From Cyanobacteria bacterium UBA8156 (GTDB taxonomy: Bacteria; Cyanobacteriota; Cyanobacteriia; Pseudanabaenales; Pseudanabaenaceae), in the NCBI GenBank assembly GCA_003456125.1, contig DMPD01000284.1, positions 1 to 11,084 on the forward strand: a stretch of DNA of 11,084 nucleotides, given 5' to 3'. Of the stretch, positions 1 through 7,490 are shown one piece after another. Numbering within the stretch: the stretch's first letter is position 1; each line of letters opens with the position of its first letter. Below the pieces are notes generated by a model that was given only the letters and a program-made list of their open reading frames with translations, was not told the DNA's origin and made no database searches. A program made the position numbers and the translations under genes.

Positions 1-3000
1 ATCGTGACGACGATCCGCGCGGTGCAACCCCACCTCCCGCCCCCGCCCACCTTCCGGGAGGCCTGCTTGTCGTTGCGCGTGGGTCTGGAAATGTCCCTGA
101 CGGCTTTGGGGGAAACCCTGGCCGGTTTGGGATACGAACGCACCTCGCCGGTGGAAAGCGAAGGACAGTGGACCCGCCGGGGAGACATCGTGGATATTTT
201 TCCGGTTTCCTCGGAGGTGCCGGTGCGTCTGGACTGGTTGGGCGATCGCCTGGAAAGCCTCCGGGAGTTCGACCCTGCCAGCCAACGCACCCTCGATCGC
301 CTGGAGGAAGTGACGGTGGTGCCGGCGACGTGGTCGGTGGTGTGGGGCGAAGCCCCCACCGAGGAAGGGCCGGTGGTCTCGCCCCGAGCCACGGCTTCGT
401 TGTTGGATTACCTGCCCAGCTCAACCCTGGTGGCGTTGGATGAACCGGAACGGTTGCAGGCCTGGAGCGATCGCTGGGTTGAAGCCGCGGAACGGCTGTG
501 GCAAGAGCAATCTGATGTGCCCAAACGCCACCGTCCGATCGCCGATCTGTGGGCAGCCTGGGAAACCCTGGCCCTCACAGAACTGGAAAGCGATGAGGGC
601 ACGGCGTTGCCCTGTCGCGCCATCCCGGCGGTGCCCCACCAATTCGGCAACCTGGCCAAAACGTTGCGGGACTATCGGCAGCAGCAACACCGGATTTTTG
701 TGATTTCGGCCCAACCGTCGCGGGCGGCTTCCCTGTTGCAGGAACACGATTTTCCCTGCCAGTTTGTCCCCAATCCCCGCGACCTGCCGGCGATCGAGAA
801 AATTCAGGGGCAACGGACGGCGGTGGCCCTCAAATCCGCCAACCCCGTGGAACTGCAGGGGTTTTCCTGGTTGCCCTTTCGGTTGACCTTCGTCAGCGAT
901 CGCGAATTTTTTGGGCAACACGGGGCCGGTGCCCCCACCTACGTGCGCAAACGGCGGCGATCGGTCTCCAAACAGGTGGACCCCAACAAACTCACCCCTG
1001 GGGATTTGGTGGTGCACAAAAAACACGGCATCGGCAAGTTTTTGCGGTTGGAGAGCCTCACCGTCGACAACGCCACTCGGGAATACCTGGTGTTGCAATA
1101 CGAAGATGGGTTGCTGCGGGTGGCCGCCGACCAGGCCAACAACCTCTCGCGGTATCGGGGGGCCGGCGAAGGGCGGCCGCCGTTGCACCGCTTGGGCAGC
1201 CGCGCTTGGAGTCAGGCCACCGCCAAAGCCCGCAAATCCGCCCAGAAAGTGGCTTTTGATTTACTGGCCCTCTACGCCAAACGAACCCAACAAATCGGTT
1301 TTGGCTACCCGCCGGATACCCCCTGGCAACAGGAGATGGAAGACTCTTTTCCCTACTTGCCCACCCCCGACCAGCGGAAGGCCACGCAAGAGGTGAAACA
1401 GGATATGGAAAGCCCCCATCCCATGGATCGCCTGGTGTGCGGTGATGTGGGTTTTGGCAAAACCGAGGTGGCGGTGCGGGCCATTTTTAAAGCCGTGGTG
1501 TCTGGCCACAAACAGGCGGCCCTGTTGGCCCCCACCACCATTTTGGCCCAGCAGCACTACCACACCCTACAGGAACGGTTTGCCCCCTATCCCGTCACCG
1601 TCGCCCTGCTGAATCGCTTCAAAACCCCGACCGAACGGAAGGAAATTTTGCAAAAGTTGGCCACCGGGGAAATTGATATTGTGGTGGGCACCCATCAACT
1701 CCTCAGCAAAGAAGTGAAGTTTCGGGATTTGGGGTTGCTCACCATCGACGAAGAGCAACGGTTTGGCGTGGCCCAAAAGGAAAAAATCAAAGCCTACAAA
1801 ACCGAGGTGGATGTGCTGACCCTCACGGCTACGCCCATTCCCCGTACCCTGTACATGGCCCTATCCGGCGCCCGGGAAATGAGCCTGATTCAAACGCCGC
1901 CCCCCTCCCGCCGGGCCATTCAAACCCACCTCAGTCGCTACAGCGAGGATAAAGTGAAATCTGCCCTCCGCTATGAGTTGGATCGGGGCGGGCAAATCTT
2001 TTATGTGGTGCCACGGGTGGAAGGGATTGAAGAAATTTCCACTCGGTTGCGGGAGTTGGTGCCGGGTTTGCGGATTGCGATCGCCCACGGTCAGATGTCC
2101 GATGCCGAGCTGGAGGCCACAATGCTGGCTTTCAACGACGGGGAGGCCGATTTGTTGTTGGCCACCACCATCATCGAATCGGGGTTGGATATTCCCCGGG
2201 CCAACACCATCGTGATTGACGATGCCCACCGGTTTGGGTTGTCCCAGCTCTATCAGTTGCGGGGGCGGGTGGGTCGGGCCGGCGTGCAGGCCAAAGCGTG
2301 GTTGTTCTATCCCGAAGCGGGGGAACTGTCGGAGCCGGCCCGCAAGCGGTTGCAAGCGATCCAAGAGTTTGCCCATTTGGGTTCCGGCTATCAATTGGCG
2401 ATGCGGGATATGGAAATTCGGGGGGCCGGCAACCTCCTGGGGGCGGAACAATCGGGACAAATGGATACGGTGGGATTTGATTTGTACATGGAAATGCTCC
2501 AAGAGGCGATCGCCGAGATTCGCGGCTCGGAGATTCCGGCGGTGGACGATACCCAAATCGATTTGGCGATCACGGCTTTTATTCCGGCCAGCTACATTCC
2601 CGATGCCGATGAGAAAATGAGCGCCTATCGCGCGGTGGCGGCCGCCCTCTCCCACCGGGAACTCAATGCCCTGGTGGAAGAATGGTGCGATCGCTACGGG
2701 CCGATCCCCACTTCCGCGCTGCAATTGCTGGAGGTCATGAAGTTGAAGTTGGTGGCAAAGCGCTTGGGATTTTCCCGAATTCGGCCGGAGCAGAAACAAC
2801 ACATCCTGTTGGAAACGAAAATGGAGGAACCGGCCTGGAAGCGGCTGCAGGAAGGGCTGCCCCACCATCTCAAACCGCGGTTTGTGTATCAGGGGGGCAA
2901 AAATCCCAAAGTCACGGTGCGGGGATTGGGGGCCGTATCCCCCAACCAACAATTGGCCTCGTTGCGGGAGTGGCTGGAGCTGTTGGCAACGGCTATCCCT

Positions 3001-3018
3001 CAACCCCTGCTAACCTGA
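1..3018 (+). CDS. mfd: Transcription-repair coupling factor Mfd, 5'-truncated by the window edge
   Basis: Mfd is an ATP-driven translocase that pushes stalled RNA polymerase off DNA and recruits UvrA for transcription-coupled repair. About 1005 codons are visible; the family is usually about 1150-1170 residues, so roughly 150 N-terminal residues lie outside. The GTG at base 4 is therefore probably internal, since the frame is open to base 1. Counting from that GTG: the end of the UvrB-like module ([10 protein letters not shown], about 58-67), the CarD-like RNA polymerase-interacting domain (about 328-395, with [11 protein letters not shown]), Walker A GFGKT (483-487), the DEEQ box (582-585), motif [11 protein letters not shown] (608-615), motif V around ESGLDIP (725-731), motif [10 protein letters not shown] (751-758) and the C-terminal TRCF domain (about 850-1000). 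All helicase motifs are intact. The gene converges on the hxlR-like gene, with 15 bp between the stops and no clear terminator. Confidence 0.96.
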   Translation: MVTTIRAVQPHLPPPPTFREACLSLRVGLEMSLTALGETLAGLGYERTSPVESEGQWTRRGDIVDIFPVSSEVPVRLDWLGDRLESLREFDPASQRTLDRLEEVTVVPATWSVVWGEAPTEEGPVVSPRATASLLDYLPSSTLVALDEPERLQAWSDRWVEAAERLWQEQSDVPKRHRPIADLWAAWETLALTELESDEGTALPCRAIPAVPHQFGNLAKTLRDYRQQQHRIFVISAQPSRAASLLQEHDFPCQFVPNPRDLPAIEKIQGQRTAVALKSANPVELQGFSWLPFRLTFVSDREFFGQHGAGAPTYVRKRRRSVSKQVDPNKLTPGDLVVHKKHGIGKFLRLESLTVDNATREYLVLQYEDGLLRVAADQANNLSRYRGAGEGRPPLHRLGSRAWSQATAKARKSAQKVAFDLLALYAKRTQQIGFGYPPDTPWQQEMEDSFPYLPTPDQRKATQEVKQDMESPHPMDRLVCGDVGFGKTEVAVRAIFKAVVSGHKQAALLAPTTILAQQHYHTLQERFAPYPVTVALLNRFKTPTERKEILQKLATGEIDIVVGTHQLLSKEVKFRDLGLLTIDEEQRFGVAQKEKIKAYKTEVDVLTLTATPIPRTLYMALSGAREMSLIQTPPPSRRAIQTHLSRYSEDKVKSALRYELDRGGQIFYVVPRVEGIEEISTRLRELVPGLRIAIAHGQMSDAELEATMLAFNDGEADLLLATTIIESGLDIPRANTIVIDDAHRFGLSQLYQLRGRVGRAGVQAKAWLFYPEAGELSEPARKRLQAIQEFAHLGSGYQLAMRDMEIRGAGNLLGAEQSGQMDTVGFDLYMEMLQEAIAEIRGSEIPAVDDTQIDLAITAFIPASYIPDADEKMSAYRAVAAALSHRELNALVEEWCDRYGPIPTSALQLLEVMKLKLVAKRLGFSRIRPEQKQHILLETKMEEPAWKRLQEGLPHHLKPRFVYQGGKNPKVTVRGLGAVSPNQQLASLREWLELLATAIPQPLLT

Positions 3019-3033
3019 GGTCAAGGGTTGCAG

Positions 3034-3405
3034 TCAAAAGGATGGTTTTGGGGGGAATTGCCGTTGGTGGGCGTAGGTGCGGCCCCAGGCATGGAGCGCA
3101 TCCAAAACCGGCCGCAGGGTTTGGCCCAGGGGGGTGAGGGAATACTCTACCTTGGGGGGCACCTGGGGGTAAATTTGGCGGTGAATGAGGTCATCCCGTT
3201 CCAACTCCCGGAGTTGTTGGGTGAGCATTTTTTGGGTGATGCCGGGGAGGGCGCGATGCAATTCCCCGAAACGACGGGTACCGCCAAACAATTCGTGCAA
3301 AATCAACACTTTCCAGCGCCCCCCAATCCGTTCGAGGGTCAGTTCCACCGGACATTCCGACAGGGTCTCATCGGTAAATTTCTCAGCAAAGGATTCGGAG
3401 AACAT
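3034..3405 (-). CDS. HxlR-family winged-helix transcriptional regulator
   Basis: This is a 123-residue, single-domain DNA-binding protein of the HxlR/MarR-like group. Residues 17-40 carry the family opening, with CPV at 18-20 followed by IGGRWKVLIL (27-36). The winged helix follows: RRFGELHRALPGITQKML (44-61) and the recognition-helix region around LTQQLRELERDDLI (61-74), then the wing (about 78-95). C18 is the only cysteine and sits at the position of the conserved N-terminal cysteine that senses thiol-reactive or oxidative stress in characterised members such as YodB and HypR of Bacillus; sensing here is inference. The ATG start lies 6 nt after the recN stop with no strong Shine-Dalgarno, which suggests co-transcription and perhaps translational coupling with recN. 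Its target genes are unknown, though HxlR genes often regulate an adjacent gene. Confidence 0.9.
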   Translation of the reverse strand: MFSESFAEKFTDETLSECPVELTLERIGGRWKVLILHELFGGTRRFGELHRALPGITQKMLTQQLRELERDDLIHRQIYPQVPPKVEYSLTPLGQTLRPVLDALHAWGRTYAHQRQFPPKPSF

Positions 3406-3411
3406 GGCGGG

Positions 3412-5115
3412 TTACGAGGTCTGACGGAGGGCAGCGGCTTCGGTGAGGAGAGCTTCGGCAAAATCGGTGGCCACGGTACTTTTTTTGCGGCCCCGACCGA
3501 TTTCGCCCCCGGCCATCAGGGCCAGTTCCTGCCGACACTCGGCGGGGGAGAGGCGAGTTACTTCCACCTGGGTGCGATCGCCCACCACCTGTTTGCTGAC
3601 CCGAAAATGCGCGTCGGCGATCGCCGCCACAATGGGCTGGTGGGTGACGCACAGGACTTGGGTGTGGCGACCCAATTGGCAAAGCTGGGCGGCGATCGCC
3701 CGGGCTACCCGGCCCGACACCCCCACATCGATTTCATCAAACACCAGGGTGGGCAGGGGCGTATCCCCTTGGGGCAGGGCCAGACAGGTTTTGAGGGCCA
3801 ACAAAAAGCGGCTGATTTCCCCGCCGGAGGCCGTTTCGCTGAGGGGTTGGAGGGGTTCCCCCGGATTGGCGCTAAACCAAAACGTCACCCGATCGCCACC
3901 GTAGGCGGTGGGTTCGGTAGGGGTCAATTCCACCTGAAACCGGGCTCGCTCCAGGGCCAGGGCCGGTAACCGCTCCTGCATCTGGGCTGCCAGTTGGGTC
4001 GCTGCCTGTTGCCGCAGGTGGTGAACGCCATCGCTGTGGCGATCGAGGGCCGCCCGGGCGGCCGCCACGGCCGCCACCAATTCCGCTTGGGTTGTGGTTT
4101 GCGAGTCCAGGGCCGCCAAATCCGTCGTGAGTTGCTGGTACCGAGCGATCGCCTCGGGGAGGGTGGGCCCATACTTGCGGCAAATTTGCTTGAGTTGCTG
4201 GCGGCGACTTTCCAGGTGGGTCAGGCGATCGGGATCGTGCTCCGTGTCCTCGTAGTCCCGCAAAAACCGGGCGGCCTCTTCGATTTGCACCAGGGCATTT
4301 TCCACCAAGTCGCGGCAGCCGTTGGCCCGTTCGTCCAACTCCGTCACCATCACCAGGCTGTGGAGGGCTTTGCCCAGCAAATCCACGGCGGCGGGAGATT
4401 CGTGCCCTTCGTAGAGGTAACCGTAGGCTTGCCGGGCCTGCTGCTGCAGGTCGGCGGCCCGGGCCAGACGACGGCATTCCTTTTCCAGATGGGTCAATTC
4501 GTCGCGGTCGGTGAGGGCGGCCGCCTCTAGTTCTTGCCGTTGAAATTCCCACAAATCTCGCTGCAGTTGGCGATCGCGGGTTTGGCTAAGGTGGGTTTCG
4601 AGGTGTTCTTTGGCTTCTTTCCAGGCGCGAAACAACTCCCGCTGGGTCTGCAAGGCCGCTGCCAAGGGGGGGCCCCCCACCCGATCCAACCATTCCCGGC
4701 GGGCGGTGGGGCTAGCCAGCGCGGCGGCCTGTCCTTGGGCCGCAATCTCCAGTAGGTATCCCCGCAATTCTTGGGTTTGGGCTTTGGTCATCAGCACGCC
4801 GTTCACCCGGTGGCGGCTGCTGCGGGCGGTGATCTCCCGGCTGCACACCAATTCCCCCTCCGTCTCGATCTCCTGGGTCTGCAACCAGTCCGCCAAGAAG
4901 GGATGCAACCCAAATTCCGCCTCGATCGCCGCCTTGGTGGTGCCGGTACGCAACATCCGCGCCGAGGTCTTGCCGCCGAGGGCCACATCCAACGCATCCA
5001 ACACAATCGATTTGCCCGCGCCGGTTTCCCCCGTCAAGATCGCAATGCCCGGCGGGAACGCCAATTCCAGACGGTCAATCAGGGCAAAATTTTCGATCCG
5101 CAACGACAACAACAT
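3412..5115 (-). CDS. recN: DNA repair protein RecN (SMC-like ATPase)
   Basis: RecN is a cytoplasmic SMC-like ATPase acting in double-strand-break repair, tethering DNA ends and working with RecA. The protein is 567 residues, within the normal range. Visible features: the opening MLLSLRIENFALID, Walker A GETGAGKS (29-36), two stretches rich in charged residues, Q and A that fit coiled-coil arms (about 155-230 and 300-385), the ABC signature SGGEISR (430-436), Walker B TLVFDEID (456-463) and the H-loop THQP (491-494). The ATG at 5115 was chosen because the N-terminus then matches the family exactly; the open frame extends to 5601 but only as a shadow of hupE. After the first ATPase half the sequence reads EIAAQGQ, where many bacteria have a GQHEHQ-type Q-loop; I recall similar QGQ forms in cyanobacteria. 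It diverges from hupE and is followed by the hxlR-like gene. Confidence 0.96.
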   Translation of the reverse strand: MLLSLRIENFALIDRLELAFPPGIAILTGETGAGKSIVLDALDVALGGKTSARMLRTGTTKAAIEAEFGLHPFLADWLQTQEIETEGELVCSREITARSSRHRVNGVLMTKAQTQELRGYLLEIAAQGQAAALASPTARREWLDRVGGPPLAAALQTQRELFRAWKEAKEHLETHLSQTRDRQLQRDLWEFQRQELEAAALTDRDELTHLEKECRRLARAADLQQQARQAYGYLYEGHESPAAVDLLGKALHSLVMVTELDERANGCRDLVENALVQIEEAARFLRDYEDTEHDPDRLTHLESRRQQLKQICRKYGPTLPEAIARYQQLTTDLAALDSQTTTQAELVAAVAAARAALDRHSDGVHHLRQQAATQLAAQMQERLPALALERARFQVELTPTEPTAYGGDRVTFWFSANPGEPLQPLSETASGGEISRFLLALKTCLALPQGDTPLPTLVFDEIDVGVSGRVARAIAAQLCQLGRHTQVLCVTHQPIVAAIADAHFRVSKQVVGDRTQVEVTRLSPAECRQELALMAGGEIGRGRKKSTVATDFAEALLTEAAALRQTS

Positions 5116-5137
5116 GGGCGCCGCCTGTATCTGCCCT

Positions 5138-5143
5138 ACTATA
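5138..5143 (-). promoter_or_regulatory. Possible -10 element for recN
   Basis: Read on the minus strand this hexamer is TATAGT (5 of 6 matches to TATAAT). It lies 22 nt upstream of the recN ATG, so a transcript would start near 5131 with a leader of about 15 nt. The -35 position, near 5161-5166, reads TATGGT, which is a poor match but lies inside the palindrome at 5158-5172. Assigned by spacing only. Confidence 0.35.
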
Positions 5144-5157
5144 GCCGCTGTCCTGGC

Positions 5158-5172
5158 CGTACCATAGGTACG
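5158..5172. promoter_or_regulatory. Perfect palindrome between recN and hupE, candidate operator
   Basis: The sequence CGTACC-ATA-GGTACG has 6-bp inverted arms around a 3-bp centre, in the 78-bp gap between divergent recN and hupE. It covers the expected -35 region of the recN promoter candidate and ends 21 bp before the hupE GTG, so a bound protein could affect both genes. It contains GTAC-N5-GTAC, resembling the cyanobacterial LexA box (GTAC-N4-GTWC in the published form I recall) but with one extra base between half-sites. The binding protein is unknown. Confidence 0.4.
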
Positions 5173-5193
5173 TTTGGCAACCGAAAAAATACC

Positions 5194-5787
5194 GTGAACA
5201 ATTGGCAACGAAAATGGGGGCAAATCGCGGCGATCGCCCTGCCCTGGGTGTTCATCCCGGCGGCGATCGCCCATACCGGCCACGGGGAAACGGTGGGATT
5301 TGACCACGGCTTTTTGCATCCCTTGGGCGGCCCCGACCACGTGTTGGCGATGGTGGCGGTAGGGTTGTGGGCCGGACAATTGGGCGATCGGGCCTTGGCG
5401 CTGGTGCCGGCGGGGTTCTTGGGGGCTATGGCCCTGGCGGCGGTGGGGGGCATAGCCCTGGGGCCATTCGCCTTCATGGAATCGGGGATTCTGCTGTCGG
5501 TGTTGGTGGGCGGGTTGCTGGTGGCCTTGGCGGTACGGCTGCCGGCGGTGACCGGCATGGCGATCGCGGGCTTGCTGGCGATCGCCCACGGCTGGGCCCA
5601 CGGCGCAGAAATGCCCGCCTCCGGCAATGGATTGACCTATGGTCTGGGGTTTGGGCTGGCAACGGCGCTGCTGTTGTTGAGCGGCATGGGTCTGGCCAGC
5701 GTGTGCCAGCGCTGGGAACAGCCCCGCAGCTTGCAGGGGATCGGAGCGCTGGTGGCCCTCAGCAGTTTGTATCTGTGGTTCGCCTAA
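5194..5787 (+). CDS. HupE/UreJ-family metal permease (nickel or cobalt)
   Basis: This is a 197-residue inner-membrane protein of the HupE/UreJ group, which imports Ni2+ (for hydrogenase or urease) or Co2+. It has a basic N-terminus, a hydrophobic stretch and an AIA cleavage site at 24-26, so the mature protein would begin HTGHG, a metal-binding-like start. The family signature HPLGGPDH is at 42-49, followed by about five or six membrane segments (roughly 50-62, 68-90, 98-117, 119-135, 147-170, 180-197). The second histidine cluster AHGWAHG is at 131-137. The GTG start was chosen because it gives a standard signal peptide; the frame stays open far upstream only as a shadow of recN. No hydrogenase, urease or cobalamin gene is in view, and the upstream gap is too short for a cobalamin riboswitch, so the metal cannot be decided here. 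Confidence 0.88.
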   Translation: MNNWQRKWGQIAAIALPWVFIPAAIAHTGHGETVGFDHGFLHPLGGPDHVLAMVAVGLWAGQLGDRALALVPAGFLGAMALAAVGGIALGPFAFMESGILLSVLVGGLLVALAVRLPAVTGMAIAGLLAIAHGWAHGAEMPASGNGLTYGLGFGLATALLLLSGMGLASVCQRWEQPRSLQGIGALVALSSLYLWFA

Positions 5788-5835
5788 AACCTTCCCTTAT
5801 CGGTAAAATGGGACGCAATTCTTGGCCTTAGTGCG

Positions 5836-6909
5836 GTGACCCCTTCCCTCCCGACCATTTTGGTGACCGGTGGTGCCGGCTTTATCGGTGCTAATTTTGT
5901 CCTGCAGATGCGCCAACAGCAAAAAGCGGCGATCGTCAATCTGGACAAACTCACCTACGCCGGCAACCCCCAAAGTCTGGCAGCGCTGAAGGAAGACCCC
6001 CACCACCGGTTGGTGCAGGGCGACATCGGCAATCGGGAACTGGTGGCCTACCTGCTGGCGCAATTCCAACCGGAAGCCATTGTTCACTTTGCGGCGGAAA
6101 GCCACGTCGATCGCTCCATTGTATCGCCGGAGCCGTTTTTGCAAACCAACGTGTTGGGCACCGGGATTCTGTTGGAAACGGCGTACCGTTATTGGCAACA
6201 ATTGCCCAGCGATCGCCGCGATCGGTTTCGTTTTTTGCACGTCTCCACCGATGAGGTATACGGCTCGTTGGGGCCCACCGATCCCCCGTTTACCGAAACC
6301 ACACCCTTTGCTCCCAATAGTCCCTATGCAGCCTCCAAGGCGGCGGCCGATGGGTTGGTGCGGGCCTTTTTCCACACCTACGGGCTGCCGGTGGTCACCA
6401 CCAACTGCTCCAACAACTACGGTCCCTACCAGTTTCCCGAAAAGCTAATTCCTCTGATGATTTTGCACGCCTTGGCGGGCAAACCCCTGCCCCTGTACGG
6501 CGACGGTCAAAACGTCCGGGACTGGTTGTACGTGACCGACCACGTGGCGGCTTTGGTTCGGGTCTGGCAAAAGGGGATACCCGGCGAAACCTACAACATC
6601 GGCGGCCGCAACGAACTGACCAATCGGGAGGTGGTGCACCAAATCTGCGATTTATTGGATCGCCTGCAACCGGGGGCCCAATCCTACCGCACCCAAATCA
6701 CCTTGGTGAAGGATCGGCCCGGGCACGATCGCCGCTACGCCATCGACTGCCGTAAAATCGAGCGGGAATTGGGCTGGCAGCCGCAGGAGACGTTTGCAAC
6801 GGGTCTGGCCAAAACCGTAGCGTGGTACCTGGCTAACCCCGACTGGATTGCCGGTGTGCGATCGGGAGAATACCAAACGTGGCTCGCGCGGCAATACGGC
6901 GAACGATGA
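5836..6909 (+). CDS. rfbB: dTDP-glucose 4,6-dehydratase
   Basis: This enzyme converts dTDP-D-glucose to dTDP-4-keto-6-deoxy-D-glucose, the second step of dTDP-L-rhamnose synthesis for lipopolysaccharide and other surface glycans. The 357 residues form an extended short-chain dehydrogenase fold. The NAD-binding loop TGGAGFIG is at 11-18, the catalytic triple in STDEVYG at 137-143 (T138, D139, E140), and the YxxxK pair is Y164 and K168 in YAASK. The substrate-binding stretch [14 protein letters not shown] is at 193-206, and [11 protein letters not shown] (294-304) is characteristic of RfbB rather than of GalE. The start is GTG at 5836; a TAG blocks any long upstream extension in a neighbouring frame and no in-frame ATG lies nearby. 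It begins 48 bp after hupE and its stop overlaps the bioY start. No rfbA, rfbC or rfbD is in the window, so the pathway genes are scattered. Confidence 0.95.
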   Translation: MTPSLPTILVTGGAGFIGANFVLQMRQQQKAAIVNLDKLTYAGNPQSLAALKEDPHHRLVQGDIGNRELVAYLLAQFQPEAIVHFAAESHVDRSIVSPEPFLQTNVLGTGILLETAYRYWQQLPSDRRDRFRFLHVSTDEVYGSLGPTDPPFTETTPFAPNSPYAASKAAADGLVRAFFHTYGLPVVTTNCSNNYGPYQFPEKLIPLMILHALAGKPLPLYGDGQNVRDWLYVTDHVAALVRVWQKGIPGETYNIGGRNELTNREVVHQICDLLDRLQPGAQSYRTQITLVKDRPGHDRRYAIDCRKIERELGWQPQETFATGLAKTVAWYLANPDWIAGVRSGEYQTWLARQYGER

Positions 6910-7490
6910 GTGCGCCCGGGCCTCGGCACCGGGACAAGCTGCCCTGGCTACGGGGGGTTTGGATTTTTATCGGGTTGGTGTTGACGGTGGGGGGCAACCT
7001 CCTGCAACCCTTTGCGTGGCTCCCTTGGTTGGGGGGACAAACCTTGGCGATTCAGTCTTCCTGGCAAGTGGGCGCGGTGCTGTTTACCGCCTGCATGGGG
7101 GGCAAAACCATCGGGGCGATCGCCCAAATCGGCTATTTGGTGCTGGGTTTGAGCGGATTTGGGGTGTTTTGGGAGGGGGGTGGCTTCGATTATGTCCGCA
7201 GTCCGTCCTTCGGCTATTTGCTGGGCTTTGTGCCGGGGGCTTGGATTTGCGGCCACCAGGTGTACCGCCGGGCCCCCACCCTCGAACACCTCGCCTTTGG
7301 TTGTGGGTGCGGCTGGGTTACCATCCACCTCTGCGGCGCAGCCTACGTGGTGTTGAGCCACCTCACCCGCTGGGGAGAAGTGGGTCCCCTCCTGGAACGC
7401 TATTCCCTCAACATTGCCCCCGGCCAACTGCTGATGATCTGCGCCGTGACCGTCTTGGCTTGGCTCCTGCGCAAGGTGTTGATGTACTAA
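6906..7490 (+). CDS. bioY: BioY-family transporter substrate-binding subunit (biotin likely)
   Basis: BioY is the membrane S-component of ECF-type biotin transporters. The protein is 194 residues with about six hydrophobic segments. Visible family features are GGQTLAIQ (43-50), the small-residue helix around [17 protein letters not shown] (66-82), the GVFWEGGG loop (86-93) and [18 protein letters not shown] (99-116). The last corresponds to the family's GPTGGYL-GF motif, but its first half has diverged. The ATG overlaps the rfbB stop as ATGA, which implies translational coupling; an upstream start at 6879 would only extend into rfbB. No bioM or bioN is present, so it may act alone or share energising subunits encoded elsewhere, as described for some BioY proteins. 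The biotin specificity is from family membership. It ends tail-to-tail with hflX, overlapping by 4 bp. Confidence 0.85.
   Translation: MSAPGPRHRDKLPWLRGVWIFIGLVLTVGGNLLQPFAWLPWLGGQTLAIQSSWQVGAVLFTACMGGKTIGAIAQIGYLVLGLSGFGVFWEGGGFDYVRSPSFGYLLGFVPGAWICGHQVYRRAPTLEHLAFGCGCGWVTIHLCGAAYVVLSHLTRWGEVGPLLERYSLNIAPGQLLMICAVTVLAWLLRKVLMY

Noticed and set aside
4..6. GTG as the true start of Mfd
   Set aside because: The frame is open to base 1 and the family has about 150 more N-terminal residues, so the gene simply begins outside the window.
3001..3030. Inverted repeat CAACCC...GGGTTG across the mfd stop as a terminator
   Set aside because: The arms are only 6 bp with an 18-nt loop and no T-tract on either strand.
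4771..5193. Upstream extension of HupE to 4771
   Set aside because: It would place over 140 unrelated residues, antisense to recN, before a normal signal peptide.
5116..5193. Cobalamin riboswitch upstream of hupE
   Set aside because: The gap is 78 bp, much too short, and no conserved B12-box sequence is seen.
5116..5601. N-terminal extension of RecN by about 160 codons
   Set aside because: The family start MLLSLRIENF falls at the ATG at 5115; the extension is antisense to the signal peptide and body of HupE.
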